Positions 32,867 through 42,065 are shown, counted from the stretch's first letter. The stretch: DNA of 46,749 nucleotides from Pseudoalteromonas sp. NBT06-2 (GCF_002276045.1 NZ_NQMR01000068.1:1-46749); one strand, 5' to 3'. Numbers and translations are program-made. Notes: a model not told the origin generated them from the sequence alone.

Positions 32867-34012
32867 ATGGGTGTCGTGCGCTTTACCTTGTGGCTTATAT
32901 TGCTTATCCCTCAATTAAGTTTTGCAAATAGCTCGCTTAATATGAGAGTTGGAGTAACCGATATAAGTGAAAACGTTTATCAATTGCATATGATCATTTT
33001 TATGATTTGTTGCGTGATAGGCATAATTGTCTTTGGCCTAATGTTTTGGGCTATATTCCATCATAGAAAATCAAAAGGGGTTAAACCTGCCCAATTTCAT
33101 GAAAGTACAAAAATTGAAATATTATGGACTGCAATTCCTTTTGTAATCTTAATTGGTATGGCTGTACCTGCTACTAAAGCACTTATTGCAATGGAAGATA
33201 CCTCTAAAGCGGATCTCACCATAAAAGTAACTGGTTCTCAGTGGAAATGGCATTATGAATATTTGACCTACCAAGGTAAAAAAGGGGATGTTGATTTTTA
33301 TTCCATTATGTCTACCTCACAAGATCAAATAACTAACAAAGAAGGCAAAGGTGAACATTACTTACTTGAAGTAGATAAACCTTTAGTGATCCCAACAGAT
33401 AAAAAAGTACGCTTTTTAATAACTTCAGATGATGTAATTCACTCTTGGTGGGTGCCTGATTTTGCGGTGAAAAAAGATGCTAACCCAGGTTTTATTAATG
33501 AAGCTTGGGCCCGAGTAAATACACCGGGTACATATAGAGGTCAGTGTGCAGAATTGTGTGGTAAAGATCATGGTTTTATGCCTGTAGTTGTGGTTGCTAA
33601 AAAACCTACTGAGTTTGATGCATGGTTAATTGAAAGCCAAAAAGAGAAACAAAATGAAGCACAAGCAGATCAAGCATTATTATCTCAAACATTATCAAAA
33701 GAAGAGCTTATGACTTTAGGTCAGCAAGTATATATGTCTAGCTGTGCTGCATGTCATCAACCTACAGGTTTAGGGATCCCTGGTGTATTCCCAGCATTAA
33801 AATCAAGTCCAATTGCTTTGGGTGATGTAAATGCGCATATAGATATGGTTTTACATGGAACGCCAGGTACGGCAATGCAAGCATTTGCCAAGCAGCTTAC
33901 TTTAAAACAATTAGCTGCAATTGTGACCTATGAGCGAAATGCTTGGGACAATAATATGGGTGATGTAGTGCAACCTAGCCAAATTAAAGCCAGAATAGGG
34001 GGTGATGAATAA
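32867..34012 (+). CDS. coxB: Cytochrome c oxidase subunit II with fused cytochrome c domain
   Basis: 381 residues. Signal peptide (MGVVRFTLWLILLIPQLSFA), two membrane helices (about 40-60 and 82-102), then the CuA cupredoxin domain with HSWWVPDF and the CuA ligands in CAELCGKDHGFM (Cys-x3-Cys, His, Met). The C-terminus carries a class I cytochrome c with heme motif CAACH and a distal Met in GTAMQAF. This caa3-type layout means electrons can pass from soluble cytochrome c through the fused heme c to CuA. First gene of the oxidase locus. The stop shares one base with the ctaD start. Confidence 0.97.
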   Translation: MGVVRFTLWLILLIPQLSFANSSLNMRVGVTDISENVYQLHMIIFMICCVIGIIVFGLMFWAIFHHRKSKGVKPAQFHESTKIEILWTAIPFVILIGMAVPATKALIAMEDTSKADLTIKVTGSQWKWHYEYLTYQGKKGDVDFYSIMSTSQDQITNKEGKGEHYLLEVDKPLVIPTDKKVRFLITSDDVIHSWWVPDFAVKKDANPGFINEAWARVNTPGTYRGQCAELCGKDHGFMPVVVVAKKPTEFDAWLIESQKEKQNEAQADQALLSQTLSKEELMTLGQQVYMSSCAACHQPTGLGIPGVFPALKSSPIALGDVNAHIDMVLHGTPGTAMQAFAKQLTLKQLAAIVTYERNAWDNNMGDVVQPSQIKARIGGDE

Positions 34013-35670
34013 TGAACTCTATTACTCAAGATAATGAAAGTACACAAGAACAATTAGATCAAATTAAAACGCAAGAAGGTGTGAGCATAACTGATCATGA
34101 TGACACTCACACAGAGCATCATCATGGACCTGAAAAGGGGATTAAACGTTGGCTGTATACAACCAATCATAAAGATATTGGTTCAATGTATTTAGTTTTT
34201 TCATTGGTGATGTTTTTAATTGGTGGCAGTATGGCTATGGTGATCAGGGCTGAGTTATTTCAACCTGGTTTACAATTAGTTGATCCGCATTTCTTTAATC
34301 AAATGACAACGGTTCATGGTCTTATTATGGTATTTGGTGCCGTAATGCCAGCTTTTGTTGGTTTAGCTAACTGGATGGTGCCTTTAATGATAGGCGCACC
34401 AGATATGGCATTACCGCGAATGAATAACTGGAGCTTTTGGATCTTACCATTTGCATTTGCAATTTTACTTGGGTCATTATTTATGGAAGGTGGCGGCCCT
34501 GCTTTTGGTTGGACTTTTTACGCACCACTTTCAACAACATATAGTAATGATAATACTGCGTTATTTGTATTTGCAATTCACATTATGGGTATGAGTTCAA
34601 TTATGGGAGCGATAAATGTTATCGTTACCATAGTGAATATGCGTGCGCCAGGCATGACTTGGATGAAATTACCTTTATTTGTTTGGACTTGGCTGATAAC
34701 CGCATTTTTATTAATTGCTGTTATGCCAGTATTAGCAGGTACGGTCACTATGGTACTCACCGATAAATACTTTGGGACTAGCTTCTTTAATGCTATGGGT
34801 GGTGGTGACCCAGTGATGTTTCAACATATATTCTGGTTTTTTGGTCACCCTGAAGTATACATAATGATTTTACCTGCCTTTGGTATTGTTTCTTCTATTA
34901 TTCCTGCTTTTTCTCGTAAAAAACTATTTGGTTATGCTTCTATGGTATATGCCACCGCTTCGATTGCATTTTTATCTTTCATCGTTTGGGCACATCATAT
35001 GTTCACTACGGGGATGCCGTTAGCGGGTGAGTTATTCTTCATGTATACCACGATGCTGATTTCGGTTCCTACTGGGGTAAAAGTCTTTAATTGGGTCGCA
35101 ACCATGTGGCGAGGTTCTCTGAGCTTTGAAGTGCCAATGTTATTTGCGATTGCATTTGTAGTGTTATTCACCATAGGTGGGTTTTCAGGTCTGATGTTGG
35201 CAATTACACCTGCAGATTTCCAATACCATGATACTTATTTTGTGGTGGCGCATTTTCATTATGTATTGGTAACAGGGGCGATCTTCTCGATTATGGCAGG
35301 AGTATATTATTGGCTACCAAAATGGACTGGCAACATGTTTGATATTGCACTGGCTAAATGGCATTTCTGGTTATCATTGGTCTCGGTAAATGTATTGTTT
35401 TTCCCGATGCATTTCGTTGGTTTAGCAGGTATGCCTAGACGTATTCCTGATTATGCACTGCAGTTTGCTGACTTTAACGCGATTATTAGTATTGGTGGTT
35501 TTGCATTCGGTTTATCACAACTGCTGTTTGTTGTTGTGGTTTATAAGTGTATAAAAGGTGGTGATAAAGTCCCAGCAAAAGTATGGGATGCTGCTGAAGG
35601 TTTAGAGTGGGAGGTAGATTCACCCGCGCCATATCATACCTTTGAAACACCACCAAAAATAAAGAATTAG
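34012..35670 (+). CDS. ctaD: Cytochrome c oxidase subunit I (aa3 type)
   Basis: 552 residues, twelve membrane helices. Heme a and CuB ligands are in HGLIMVFGAVMP, WFFGHPEVYIMILPAFG (His-Glu of the A1-type D channel), HHMFTTGMP and HYVLVTGAIF. The PYL-type segment MPRRIPDY, the Mg-site region and the K-channel sequence MVYATASIAF are also visible. It is the catalytic subunit that reduces O2 to water and pumps protons in the inner membrane. A His/Asp-rich N-terminal lead (DHDDTHTEHHHGPEKG) precedes the first helix; it may bind metal. The start overlaps the coxB stop. Confidence 0.98.
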   Translation: MNSITQDNESTQEQLDQIKTQEGVSITDHDDTHTEHHHGPEKGIKRWLYTTNHKDIGSMYLVFSLVMFLIGGSMAMVIRAELFQPGLQLVDPHFFNQMTTVHGLIMVFGAVMPAFVGLANWMVPLMIGAPDMALPRMNNWSFWILPFAFAILLGSLFMEGGGPAFGWTFYAPLSTTYSNDNTALFVFAIHIMGMSSIMGAINVIVTIVNMRAPGMTWMKLPLFVWTWLITAFLLIAVMPVLAGTVTMVLTDKYFGTSFFNAMGGGDPVMFQHIFWFFGHPEVYIMILPAFGIVSSIIPAFSRKKLFGYASMVYATASIAFLSFIVWAHHMFTTGMPLAGELFFMYTTMLISVPTGVKVFNWVATMWRGSLSFEVPMLFAIAFVVLFTIGGFSGLMLAITPADFQYHDTYFVVAHFHYVLVTGAIFSIMAGVYYWLPKWTGNMFDIALAKWHFWLSLVSVNVLFFPMHFVGLAGMPRRIPDYALQFADFNAIISIGGFAFGLSQLLFVVVVYKCIKGGDKVPAKVWDAAEGLEWEVDSPAPYHTFETPPKIKN

Positions 35671-35673
35671 ACA

Positions 35674-36222
35674 ATGACTAGTCAGGGGAAATTAATACGA
35701 AATTTAGCTTTTGCTTGTATTGGTATGTTTGCTTTTGCTTTTGCTTTAGTGCCGTTATATGACGTTTTTTGCGATATCACCGGACTTAATGGCAAACCAA
35801 GTTTAGAACAAGCAAAGGTAAGCGAAACCATAGATACTAGCCGAATAGTTGATGTGGGTTTTATAACTCATATTCAAAATAAAGCACCTTTTAAGGTTTC
35901 GGCTGATCAAGCTGTGATTTCGGTGCAACCTGGTGCGATGAGCAAGGTAGTGTTTAAAGCTAAAAATATAAGTAGTGAAAATCGGATGATGCAGGCTGTG
36001 CCGTCTATATCACCGGGGCTTGCTGCGAAATATATGCATAAAATTGAGTGTTTTTGTTTTAATCAGCAGGCATTAGCGGCTGGAGAAGAGGCTGATCTTG
36101 CTTTGATGTTTTACATAGATACTGCACTACCTATAGAAATTGAAGAATTAACTTTGTCCTACACCGTATTTGATATTACGCAAAGCGGTCAGATGGGGTC
36201 CTCCCAAGGAGCAAGTAAATGA
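35674..36222 (+). CDS. ctaG: CtaG/Cox11, CuB insertion chaperone
   Basis: 182 residues. One N-terminal membrane helix (LAFACIGMFAFAFALVPLYD) carries VPLYDVFCDITG, then an immunoglobulin-like periplasmic domain with the copper motif CFCFNQQ and the C-terminal segment LTLSYTVFDI. Cox11 delivers copper to the CuB site of subunit I. It sits 3 bp after ctaD and overlaps coxC by 4 bp (ATGA), so translation is coupled. Confidence 0.96.
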   Translation: MTSQGKLIRNLAFACIGMFAFAFALVPLYDVFCDITGLNGKPSLEQAKVSETIDTSRIVDVGFITHIQNKAPFKVSADQAVISVQPGAMSKVVFKAKNISSENRMMQAVPSISPGLAAKYMHKIECFCFNQQALAAGEEADLALMFYIDTALPIEIEELTLSYTVFDITQSGQMGSSQGASK

Positions 36223-37094
36223 AAGAACAATATGAAAAATATTATGTCCCAGCGCAAAGTCCATGGCCATTTGTAGGTGCCGTAGGGTTATTTTTTATCG
36301 CAGTTGGCGCGGGCTTAACCGTAATGCAAATGGGAAAAGAAGCAAGCTCTGGCCAATATGTATTATTAGTTGGGATTATAGTGATCCTGTATATGTTATT
36401 TGGGTGGTTTAAAAATGTGATAGATGAGTCTATGGCAGGTTTGTATTCAAAGCAATTAGATGTTTCCTTTAGGCAGGGTATGGCTTGGTTTATTTTATCT
36501 GAAGTCATGTTCTTTTTTGCATTTTTTGGTGCTTTATTTTATGCCCGAATGTTATCGGTACCTTGGTTAGGAGGTGCTGATAATAATGTAATGACCAATG
36601 AAGTTTTATGGAATGGTTTTGAAGCGGCTTGGCCATTATTAACCACGCCATCAGGTGAAACGACACAAGCTATGGGATGGCAAGGGTTGCCATTAATTAA
36701 TACTTTAATTTTATTAACCTCATCTATCACAGTGCATTTTGCTCATGTTTCAATAGAAAAAAATAAACGTACTCAGCTTAAAGTATTTATGATGCTCACT
36801 GTATTGCTTGGTATCGGGTTTTTATTTTTGCAAGTTGAAGAGTATATACATGCCTATAATGAATTAGGGTTAACTTTAGAGTCTGGCATATATGGTAATA
36901 CCTTTTTCATGTTGACCGGATTTCATGGCATGCATGTGACATTAGGCACAATTATGTTATTTGTGGTTATGCTAAGAGTATTCAAAGGGCATTTTAGTCC
37001 AAAAAATCACTTTATGTTTTTAGCCGCAGCATGGTACTGGCATTTTGTTGATGTAGTTTGGTTAGGTCTATTTATGTTTGTTTATGTAATTTGA
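36219..37094 (+). CDS. coxC: Cytochrome c oxidase subunit III
   Basis: 291 residues with seven membrane helices: MAWFILSEVMFFFAFFGALF, GNTFFMLTGFHGMHVTLGTI and AAAWYWHFVDVVWLGLFMFV, all classic subunit III motifs. It completes the oxidase core and stabilises the D-channel proton uptake. The ATG overlaps ctaG's stop. It ends before a hairpin and a convergent DUF2909 gene. Confidence 0.97.
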   Translation: MKEQYEKYYVPAQSPWPFVGAVGLFFIAVGAGLTVMQMGKEASSGQYVLLVGIIVILYMLFGWFKNVIDESMAGLYSKQLDVSFRQGMAWFILSEVMFFFAFFGALFYARMLSVPWLGGADNNVMTNEVLWNGFEAAWPLLTTPSGETTQAMGWQGLPLINTLILLTSSITVHFAHVSIEKNKRTQLKVFMMLTVLLGIGFLFLQVEEYIHAYNELGLTLESGIYGNTFFMLTGFHGMHVTLGTIMLFVVMLRVFKGHFSPKNHFMFLAAAWYWHFVDVVWLGLFMFVYVI

Positions 37095-37105
37095 TATTGA
37101 TGCTA

Positions 37106-37190
37106 GGCGGGGCTTCAGACGTGTTATATATTCAAGGGATTGAAGCCCGTCTACAACAGGGAATTTGTAGGCGGGAATTTATTCGCAAAT
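37106..37190. repeat. Palindromic intergenic element (REP-like) after coxC
   Basis: GGGCTTCA (37110-37117) pairs with TGAAGCCC (37141-37148). CTACAA (37151-37156) pairs with TTGTAG (37165-37170). The next GCGGGAATTTATTCGC (37171-37186) folds on itself and looks like the REP type word known from Pseudomonas (GCGAATTTATTCGC). The block is GC-richer than its flanks and lies between convergent genes, so it also serves as terminator. Multicopy nature is unverified. Confidence 0.55.
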
Positions 37191-37200
37191 TTAATATTAA

Positions 37201-37410
37201 CTAAAATGGACTTGAATTTGGCGTGATCCAACCGAGCATAATAGCAACAATAATAAATATCATGGCAAAAGCTGAAAACATTACCCTGCGACCAAGTAGT
37301 TGAGATATAGAAGGTCCATCAGGATCATTTTTTAACATAACAAATAAAGCTTTAAAAAGATTTAATACGATAAAAATCAATAGTAAAGCAATAATAATTT
37401 TAACTAACAT
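37201..37410 (-). CDS. DUF2909 small twin-helix membrane protein
   Basis: 69 residues, two hydrophobic helices (about 3-25 and 45-63) with a short loop NDPDGPSISQLLGRRVMFSA. This matches the DUF2909 family, which in gammaproteobacteria lies between coxC and SURF1 in opposite orientation, as here. Probably a minor oxidase subunit or assembly factor; no function has been read from the sequence. Its promoter overlaps the SURF1 upstream region. Confidence 0.85.
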   Translation of the reverse strand: MLVKIIIALLLIFIVLNLFKALFVMLKNDPDGPSISQLLGRRVMFSAFAMIFIIVAIMLGWITPNSSPF

Positions 37411-37430
37411 CTTTTTCTCCGGAAGTGTCT

Positions 37431-38222
37431 ATGTTGATTAGTTTAAGAAGTAAACAATATCATTGTTCATTTATATCATTAATTTTGGTGATTTTGGTAG
37501 TATCTTTGTGTTTGTATTTAGCTGCATGGCAATTACAAAGAGCTGAAAATAAACAACAAAGACTAGACTATATCGAAGCGATGAAAAATAAAGGAGAGTT
37601 TAGCTGGGCAAAGCTTAACTATTTGCCTGCTACTTTTAATAAAACGGGATTGCAGTTAAAAACGAAAGGTAAGTTTAATACACATAAGTATTGGTTACTA
37701 GATAACAGAACGCTGAATGGCCGCCCAGGCTATGATGTTATTACAATTTTTTACCCATCAAATAGCTCCCAAGCCTTATTGGTAAACTTTGGCTGGATAG
37801 CTCAAGGTGAAAGTAGAAATAATTTACCTACTATTCAATTACCTAATCATGAAATTGCTATAAACGTACAATTAAAACAGGGAGATTTAGCTGGTTTTTA
37901 TCTTAATGGCGCTCAGTTATCGGTTCAAGGCTGGCCAAAATTGATTCAATTTATCGATATAAAAATGCAAACAAAACAAAGCACCCAGCAGTTAGTTGAT
38001 TTTATAGCATACGCAATAGATAAAAATCCATATGCACAACCACATTATCAAAATGTGGTAATGCCGCCAGAAAAACATCACGCATATGCTTTACAGTGGC
38101 TACTAATTGGTATCGCTGCTTTAGGTATTTTTATATTTGCTGTACGTAGTCAAAATAATAATCAAACAAAAAGCAGTGACTTTAATACACAAATTCCTAC
38201 GGGAGAAGTAAATGACAAATAA
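37431..38222 (+). CDS. SURF1 family cytochrome oxidase assembly protein
   Basis: 263 residues from ATG 37431; a GTG at 37425 lies inside the ribosome site GGAAG (37421-37425), so it is rejected. N- and C-terminal membrane helices flank a periplasmic domain with the SURF1 signatures LAAWQLQRAENKQQRL, GKFNTHKYWLLDNRTLNGRP, GYDVITIFYP and LLVNFGWIAQGESRNNLPTI; the last helix follows NVVMPPEKHHAYALQWL. It assists heme a insertion into subunit I. It overlaps the SCO-like gene by 11 bp. Confidence 0.93.
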   Translation: MLISLRSKQYHCSFISLILVILVVSLCLYLAAWQLQRAENKQQRLDYIEAMKNKGEFSWAKLNYLPATFNKTGLQLKTKGKFNTHKYWLLDNRTLNGRPGYDVITIFYPSNSSQALLVNFGWIAQGESRNNLPTIQLPNHEIAINVQLKQGDLAGFYLNGAQLSVQGWPKLIQFIDIKMQTKQSTQQLVDFIAYAIDKNPYAQPHYQNVVMPPEKHHAYALQWLLIGIAALGIFIFAVRSQNNNQTKSSDFNTQIPTGEVNDK

Positions 38223-38712
38223 AAAAACAATTATTATTTTCATTGTCAGTTTTATCATACCACTAGCTTTGGCATATATGGTATTAAAATTAGACTTAAT
38301 TCCAACCAAGACAGTTAATACAGGAGAGTTTTTAACACAAGAGATAAAGCTAAACTCTTGGACAGAAATAAACCCCAAAGCGTGGTCAATTGCATATATT
38401 TCTCCCAAGCAATGCAATGACATTTGTACGAAACGCAGATCTGAAATAAAAAATGTTTACTTAGCCTTAGGTAAAAATCAGGGTAAAGTTGATTTAGTTT
38501 TATTAGGAAGAGAAAAAGTTGTAGCGATAGGTTTTAAAAATTATATTTACAATAAAGAGCAGCTTAAACAAGACGCTTTATACCTAATAGATCATATGGG
38601 CTTGGTTGTATTGACTTATCCAATTACCAATGATGAACAAGCTAATAGAATGACGAATAAAGGTATGATAAAAGATCTTAAAAAGTTATTAAATTATGCC
38701 CGTAGTTCGTAA
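38212..38712 (+). CDS. Short SCO-like thioredoxin-fold membrane protein
   Basis: 166 residues. A single N-terminal membrane helix (TIIIFIVSFIIPLALAYMVL) anchors a domain with WSIAYISPKQCNDICTKRRS. The Cys-x3-Cys in QCNDIC corresponds to the copper/redox motif of SCO proteins (CPDIC in the sco gene of this locus), and LYLIDHMGLVVLTYP resembles the SCO segment containing the third ligand, DHxxx. It is shorter than typical SCO (about 200). It overlaps SURF1 by 11 bp and precedes ctaA by 75 bp. A copper- or redox-handling assembly role is likely. Confidence 0.75.
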   Translation: MTNKKTIIIFIVSFIIPLALAYMVLKLDLIPTKTVNTGEFLTQEIKLNSWTEINPKAWSIAYISPKQCNDICTKRRSEIKNVYLALGKNQGKVDLVLLGREKVVAIGFKNYIYNKEQLKQDALYLIDHMGLVVLTYPITNDEQANRMTNKGMIKDLKKLLNYARSS

Positions 38713-38787
38713 CAAATATTTAGAGAAGGAATAAATACACACTTAAAATAAAAATTGTGATATTAAGTAGTTGAAGGATTCATAATA

Positions 38788-39837
38788 ATGAAGAAAAATA
38801 TATCTCAGTATTTTAAAAATAAATATCAGATTCTAGTTTTAATCAGCTGTTTATTTGCAGTGGTCGTTGTCGGTTTGGGTGCTTATACTAGGCTTAGTGA
38901 TGCAGGGCTTGGTTGTCCTGATTGGCCCGGTTGTTATGGCTTTTTAACTGTGCCAAAACACCTCGATGATATATCATTGGTTGAGCAAAAATTTCCAGGA
39001 GCCGTTGTTGAATCAGGAAAAGCTTGGAAAGAAATGATCCACAGATATTTTGCTGGAACTTTAGGTTTAATATTGTTAGGGGTTATGTTTTATTCGATTT
39101 ATCGTTTTAAAAATACGACTTCAAATTCAGCGCAACGAATAAAACATATCAGGCCACTAAAATTACCCATATTTATATTTTTGCTTGTTATATTCCAAGC
39201 CATGTTAGGCATGTTAACTGTCACTATGGCTTTGCAACCTTTGATTGTAATGGGTCATTTATTAGGTGGCTTTGCCATATTAACTTTATCGAGTTTGCTA
39301 TATTTTCGTATTGCTAGTCAACCTATCGTTGGTGGTGATGCTTCAGTCATTGGTTATTTTTCTTGGTGTATATTTGCTTTGGTTGTATTACTAATGCAAA
39401 TAGCGTTAGGGGGGTGGCTGGCTGCAAACTATGCAGCACCTCATTGCTCAGGATTGCCTTTATGTACGGGTAATTGGCAGCAAACATTTTCCTTGTTAGA
39501 TGTATTTCAACTTCCTTCAGCATCAAGTAATTATGAATATGGTGTTTTATCTTCTGAGGCGCGCCAATCAATTCATTTAGTCCACCGCTTTTGGGCCATA
39601 GTCACTGCAACTGTGATTTTATTTGTTGCTATACGCATTTGGCTTCGTGCTCAGTCTAATAAAATTAAAAATAGTGCATTGCTCGTTGTTGTCGCAGTTA
39701 TATGTCAAATTTTATTAGGAGGGATTTTGGTGTATTGGCACTTCCCCATTAGTATTGCTTTAGCCCATAACCTCATGGCGGCCATGTTATTGATAAGTTT
39801 GATCCGATTAAGTTTTTATATACACAGAGTAAAATAG
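38788..39837 (+). CDS. ctaA: Heme A synthase (COX15/CtaA)
   Basis: 349 residues with eight membrane helices. GAYTRLSDAGLGCPDWPGCY, EMIHRYFAGTLG, FQAMLGMLTVTMALQPLIVM, GHLLGGFAILTL, ANYAAPHCSGLPLCTGNW, IHLVHRFWAIVTA and LAHNLMAAMLL are family signatures, including the four heme-binding His (IHR, GHL, VHR, AHN). It oxidises the C8 methyl of heme O to a formyl to make heme A. Followed by ctaB, the enzyme that makes its substrate. A good ribosome site was not obvious. Confidence 0.96.
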   Translation: MKKNISQYFKNKYQILVLISCLFAVVVVGLGAYTRLSDAGLGCPDWPGCYGFLTVPKHLDDISLVEQKFPGAVVESGKAWKEMIHRYFAGTLGLILLGVMFYSIYRFKNTTSNSAQRIKHIRPLKLPIFIFLLVIFQAMLGMLTVTMALQPLIVMGHLLGGFAILTLSSLLYFRIASQPIVGGDASVIGYFSWCIFALVVLLMQIALGGWLAANYAAPHCSGLPLCTGNWQQTFSLLDVFQLPSASSNYEYGVLSSEARQSIHLVHRFWAIVTATVILFVAIRIWLRAQSNKIKNSALLVVVAVICQILLGGILVYWHFPISIALAHNLMAAMLLISLIRLSFYIHRVK

Positions 39838-39988
39838 ATAGCTAAAGAAGCATAATAGCGACAAATTTAGCAAAGTAGTTTTAGTTGATGGGGCTTCATT
39901 CGCGTGCTGTTAAAATGTAAACGGCTTAGCTAAGTTCTTTACTGAAAAATAGAATAAAAATCCGTCCCTAATTTTTAGGAGTAATAAA

Positions 39989-40900
39989 ATGGAAAATGCA
40001 TTAGTACAAAAAAAATATATAAAAAGAGCAACAAGATCTGTAAGTATTAAAGATTACATGGAGCTATGTAAAATAAAAGTAGTTGCTTTATTGGTATTAA
40101 CAGCGCTGGTGGGCTTAGCTTTAGCCCCCGATATGGGACGCAGTATATTATTACAGAGCGTGAGCTTAATTGGCATTGGGTTATTAGCAAGTAGTGCCGC
40201 TGTTATAAATCATATAGTTGACTATGAGATTGATGCCAAAATGGCACGCACAAAAAATAGACCAGTTGTAAAGGGTAGGGTATCACGGGCGCAGGCATTA
40301 ATATTTTCAGCATCAATCGCCATTATAGGTTTTGTTTGTTTAGTTTTCGCTGCTAACTGGTTAACTGCTGAGTTAACTTTGCTTGCTTTAGTTGGTTATG
40401 CCTTTATTTATACCCTATATCTTAAACGTGCTACACCACAAAATATTGTGATTGGTGGTTTAGCTGGTGCTATGCCACCTTTATTAGGTTGGGTATCTGA
40501 AACGGGTCAATTAGCTGCGGAACCTTGGCTATTAGTGATGATTATATTCACTTGGACGCCACCTCATTTTTGGGCTTTGGCTATACATAGAAGAGAAGAT
40601 TACAAAAAAGCGAATATCCCTATGCTACCCGTTACCCATGGTATTACATTCACTAAAACTTGTGTTTTGCTATATAGCTTATTATTAGCTTTAGCATGTA
40701 TTTTACCTTATTTGATAGGCATGTCAGGTTATTTTTATTTAGCAGGATCAATAATTTTAAATGGCGTATTTATTTATAAAGCGATTAAATTAAAACTATC
40801 AAATACATCTGACGGTGCAATGGACTTATTTAAGTTTTCTATTATTCAATTAATGTTACTCTTTATCGTACTATTTATAGATAAAGCAATTGTGGCATAA
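39989..40900 (+). CDS. ctaB: Protoheme IX farnesyltransferase (heme O synthase)
   Basis: 303 residues, UbiA prenyltransferase family, about nine helices. The Asp-rich motif is NHIVDYEIDAKMARTKNRPV; the second lies near FTWTPPHFWALAIHRREDYK with IPMLPVTHG. It transfers farnesyl to protoheme to give heme O, the precursor of heme A. The ATG is preceded by TTTAGGAGTAATAA, a strong ribosome site. The 151-bp gap from ctaA holds nothing recognisable. Its end abuts sco. Confidence 0.97.
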   Translation: MENALVQKKYIKRATRSVSIKDYMELCKIKVVALLVLTALVGLALAPDMGRSILLQSVSLIGIGLLASSAAVINHIVDYEIDAKMARTKNRPVVKGRVSRAQALIFSASIAIIGFVCLVFAANWLTAELTLLALVGYAFIYTLYLKRATPQNIVIGGLAGAMPPLLGWVSETGQLAAEPWLLVMIIFTWTPPHFWALAIHRREDYKKANIPMLPVTHGITFTKTCVLLYSLLLALACILPYLIGMSGYFYLAGSIILNGVFIYKAIKLKLSNTSDGAMDLFKFSIIQLMLLFIVLFIDKAIVA

Positions 40901-40904
40901 GAAA

Positions 40905-41513
40905 ATGATGATCAGAGTCTTATTTATTTTATTAATTGGCTGTACAGTCTGTGGTTGTTTTGAAGTAAAGCCTCCACAAACGAAAGCACTTGTTTATTCA
41001 GAAGCCAGAAAGCTTAAACCATTTGTTTTGGAGGATCAAAATGGAAAAAAAATTACCAATGAAGCATTGAAAGGACAGTGGAACTTATTATTTTTAGGTT
41101 ATACCCATTGCCCAGATATTTGCCCTCTGACCTTGGCTAAACTCAGCCAGATATATAAAAGTGTTGCTACAGAACATACATTAAAAGTTTGGTTTATTTC
41201 AGTAGATCCAGCACGAGATTTAGTTGATAAAAGAAAGCAGTATATAGAATACTTTAATTCTGATTTTATCGGCGCGACAGGGTCTCATATTCAACTATTT
41301 CCTTTTGTAAGAGACTTAGGTTTAATTTACGCCATTACAGATGGTGAGATGGGGCAAGAGTATGCCGTAGACCATAGTGCTTCTATCGCTTTAGTTGATA
41401 GTGAAGGTAAGCTTAGAGCTATTTTTAAACCTGAATTTGTAAAAGGTCAGCCTCCACTGATAAATACTGAACAATTAATAACGGATTTTAAATTGGTTGC
41501 TGAATATTATTAA
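40905..41513 (+). CDS. SCO1/SenC family copper chaperone
   Basis: 202 residues from ATG 40905; an ATG at 40908 and a TTG at 40890 are alternatives. A lipoprotein signal ends at GCTVCGCF, so it is likely membrane-anchored by a lipid. Thioredoxin-like fold: FVLEDQNGKKITNEALKGQW, NLLFLGYTHCPDICPLTLAK (Cys-x3-Cys), VWFISVDPARD and YAVDHSASIALVDSEGKLRA with the conserved third ligand His. SCO delivers copper to the CuA site of subunit II or reduces its cysteines. Last gene of the oxidase locus, followed by a strong terminator. Confidence 0.93.
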   Translation: MMIRVLFILLIGCTVCGCFEVKPPQTKALVYSEARKLKPFVLEDQNGKKITNEALKGQWNLLFLGYTHCPDICPLTLAKLSQIYKSVATEHTLKVWFISVDPARDLVDKRKQYIEYFNSDFIGATGSHIQLFPFVRDLGLIYAITDGEMGQEYAVDHSASIALVDSEGKLRAIFKPEFVKGQPPLINTEQLITDFKLVAEYY

Positions 41514-41521
41514 CATAAAAA

Positions 41522-41553
41522 ACTGGTGAATTTTTAAAATAGAATTCACCAGT
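41522..41553 (+). terminator. Rho-independent terminator after sco
   Basis: ACTGGTGAATT (41522-41532) pairs with AATTCACCAGT (41543-41553), an 11-bp perfect stem. The T tract afterwards is absent, so efficiency may rely on the stem alone. It marks the end of the oxidase locus. The remaining 230 bp to 41783 show no gene. Confidence 0.6.
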
Positions 41554-41783
41554 ATAAATCATGTTTATGATACTAATTTATTCCTCCCTAAATCAACAGC
41601 CCCTAGTTCTTTCAATTTTAAATATTCATATTAAGAACAATAATTATTTCATATAGCACAACATCCCTGAAAGTCTATGTTTTATAAATATCTCTATTAA
41701 ATTTAATTAATTATCAATTTTTGTGGCAAATTAAAGATCACCGTCTAAGCTTTTAACTAAAGATAAATAAGGATTGATCATTA

Positions 41784-42053
41784 ATGTTTCAGTTGCCAGA
41801 AGAGCTTAAAATAAACAATGTTGCTACATTACATCAAACCTTTATTGAGCTACTTAATGAAGGCAAAGCAATCGAGATAGATGTCAACCAAGTAGTACAA
41901 GCCGATACCGCATCAATACAATTATTATGCGCCTTGCAAAAGCACTTACTTTTAACACAGCATAAAATTCAATGGCATGGTAAAAGCGATGCTTTGAATG
42001 CCTCAGCCAAAGCGCTAGGGGTATTAACTTTTTTAGAAATCGAACAATCATAA
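41784..42053 (+). CDS. STAS-domain protein of the chemotaxis operon
   Basis: 89 residues. ELKINNVATLHQTFIELLNE, the strand IEIDVNQVVQADTASIQLLC and the helix ALQKHLLLTQHKIQWHG match a lone STAS (anti-sigma antagonist type) domain. The usual Ser of DSSG is Thr42/Ala in ADTASIQL, so a phosphoswitch is possible but uncertain. The same STAS-CheY-CheA order is found in other gammaproteobacterial chemotaxis operons. It starts the operon; the next gene is 12 bp on. Confidence 0.85.
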   Translation: MFQLPEELKINNVATLHQTFIELLNEGKAIEIDVNQVVQADTASIQLLCALQKHLLLTQHKIQWHGKSDALNASAKALGVLTFLEIEQS

Positions 42054-42065
42054 TAAGAGGTCATT

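Noticed and set aside
39838..39988. REP-like or RNA element between ctaA and ctaB (GGGGCTTCATTCGCG word)
   Set aside because: It shares a short word with the block after coxC but forms no paired stem; left as plain intergenic DNA.
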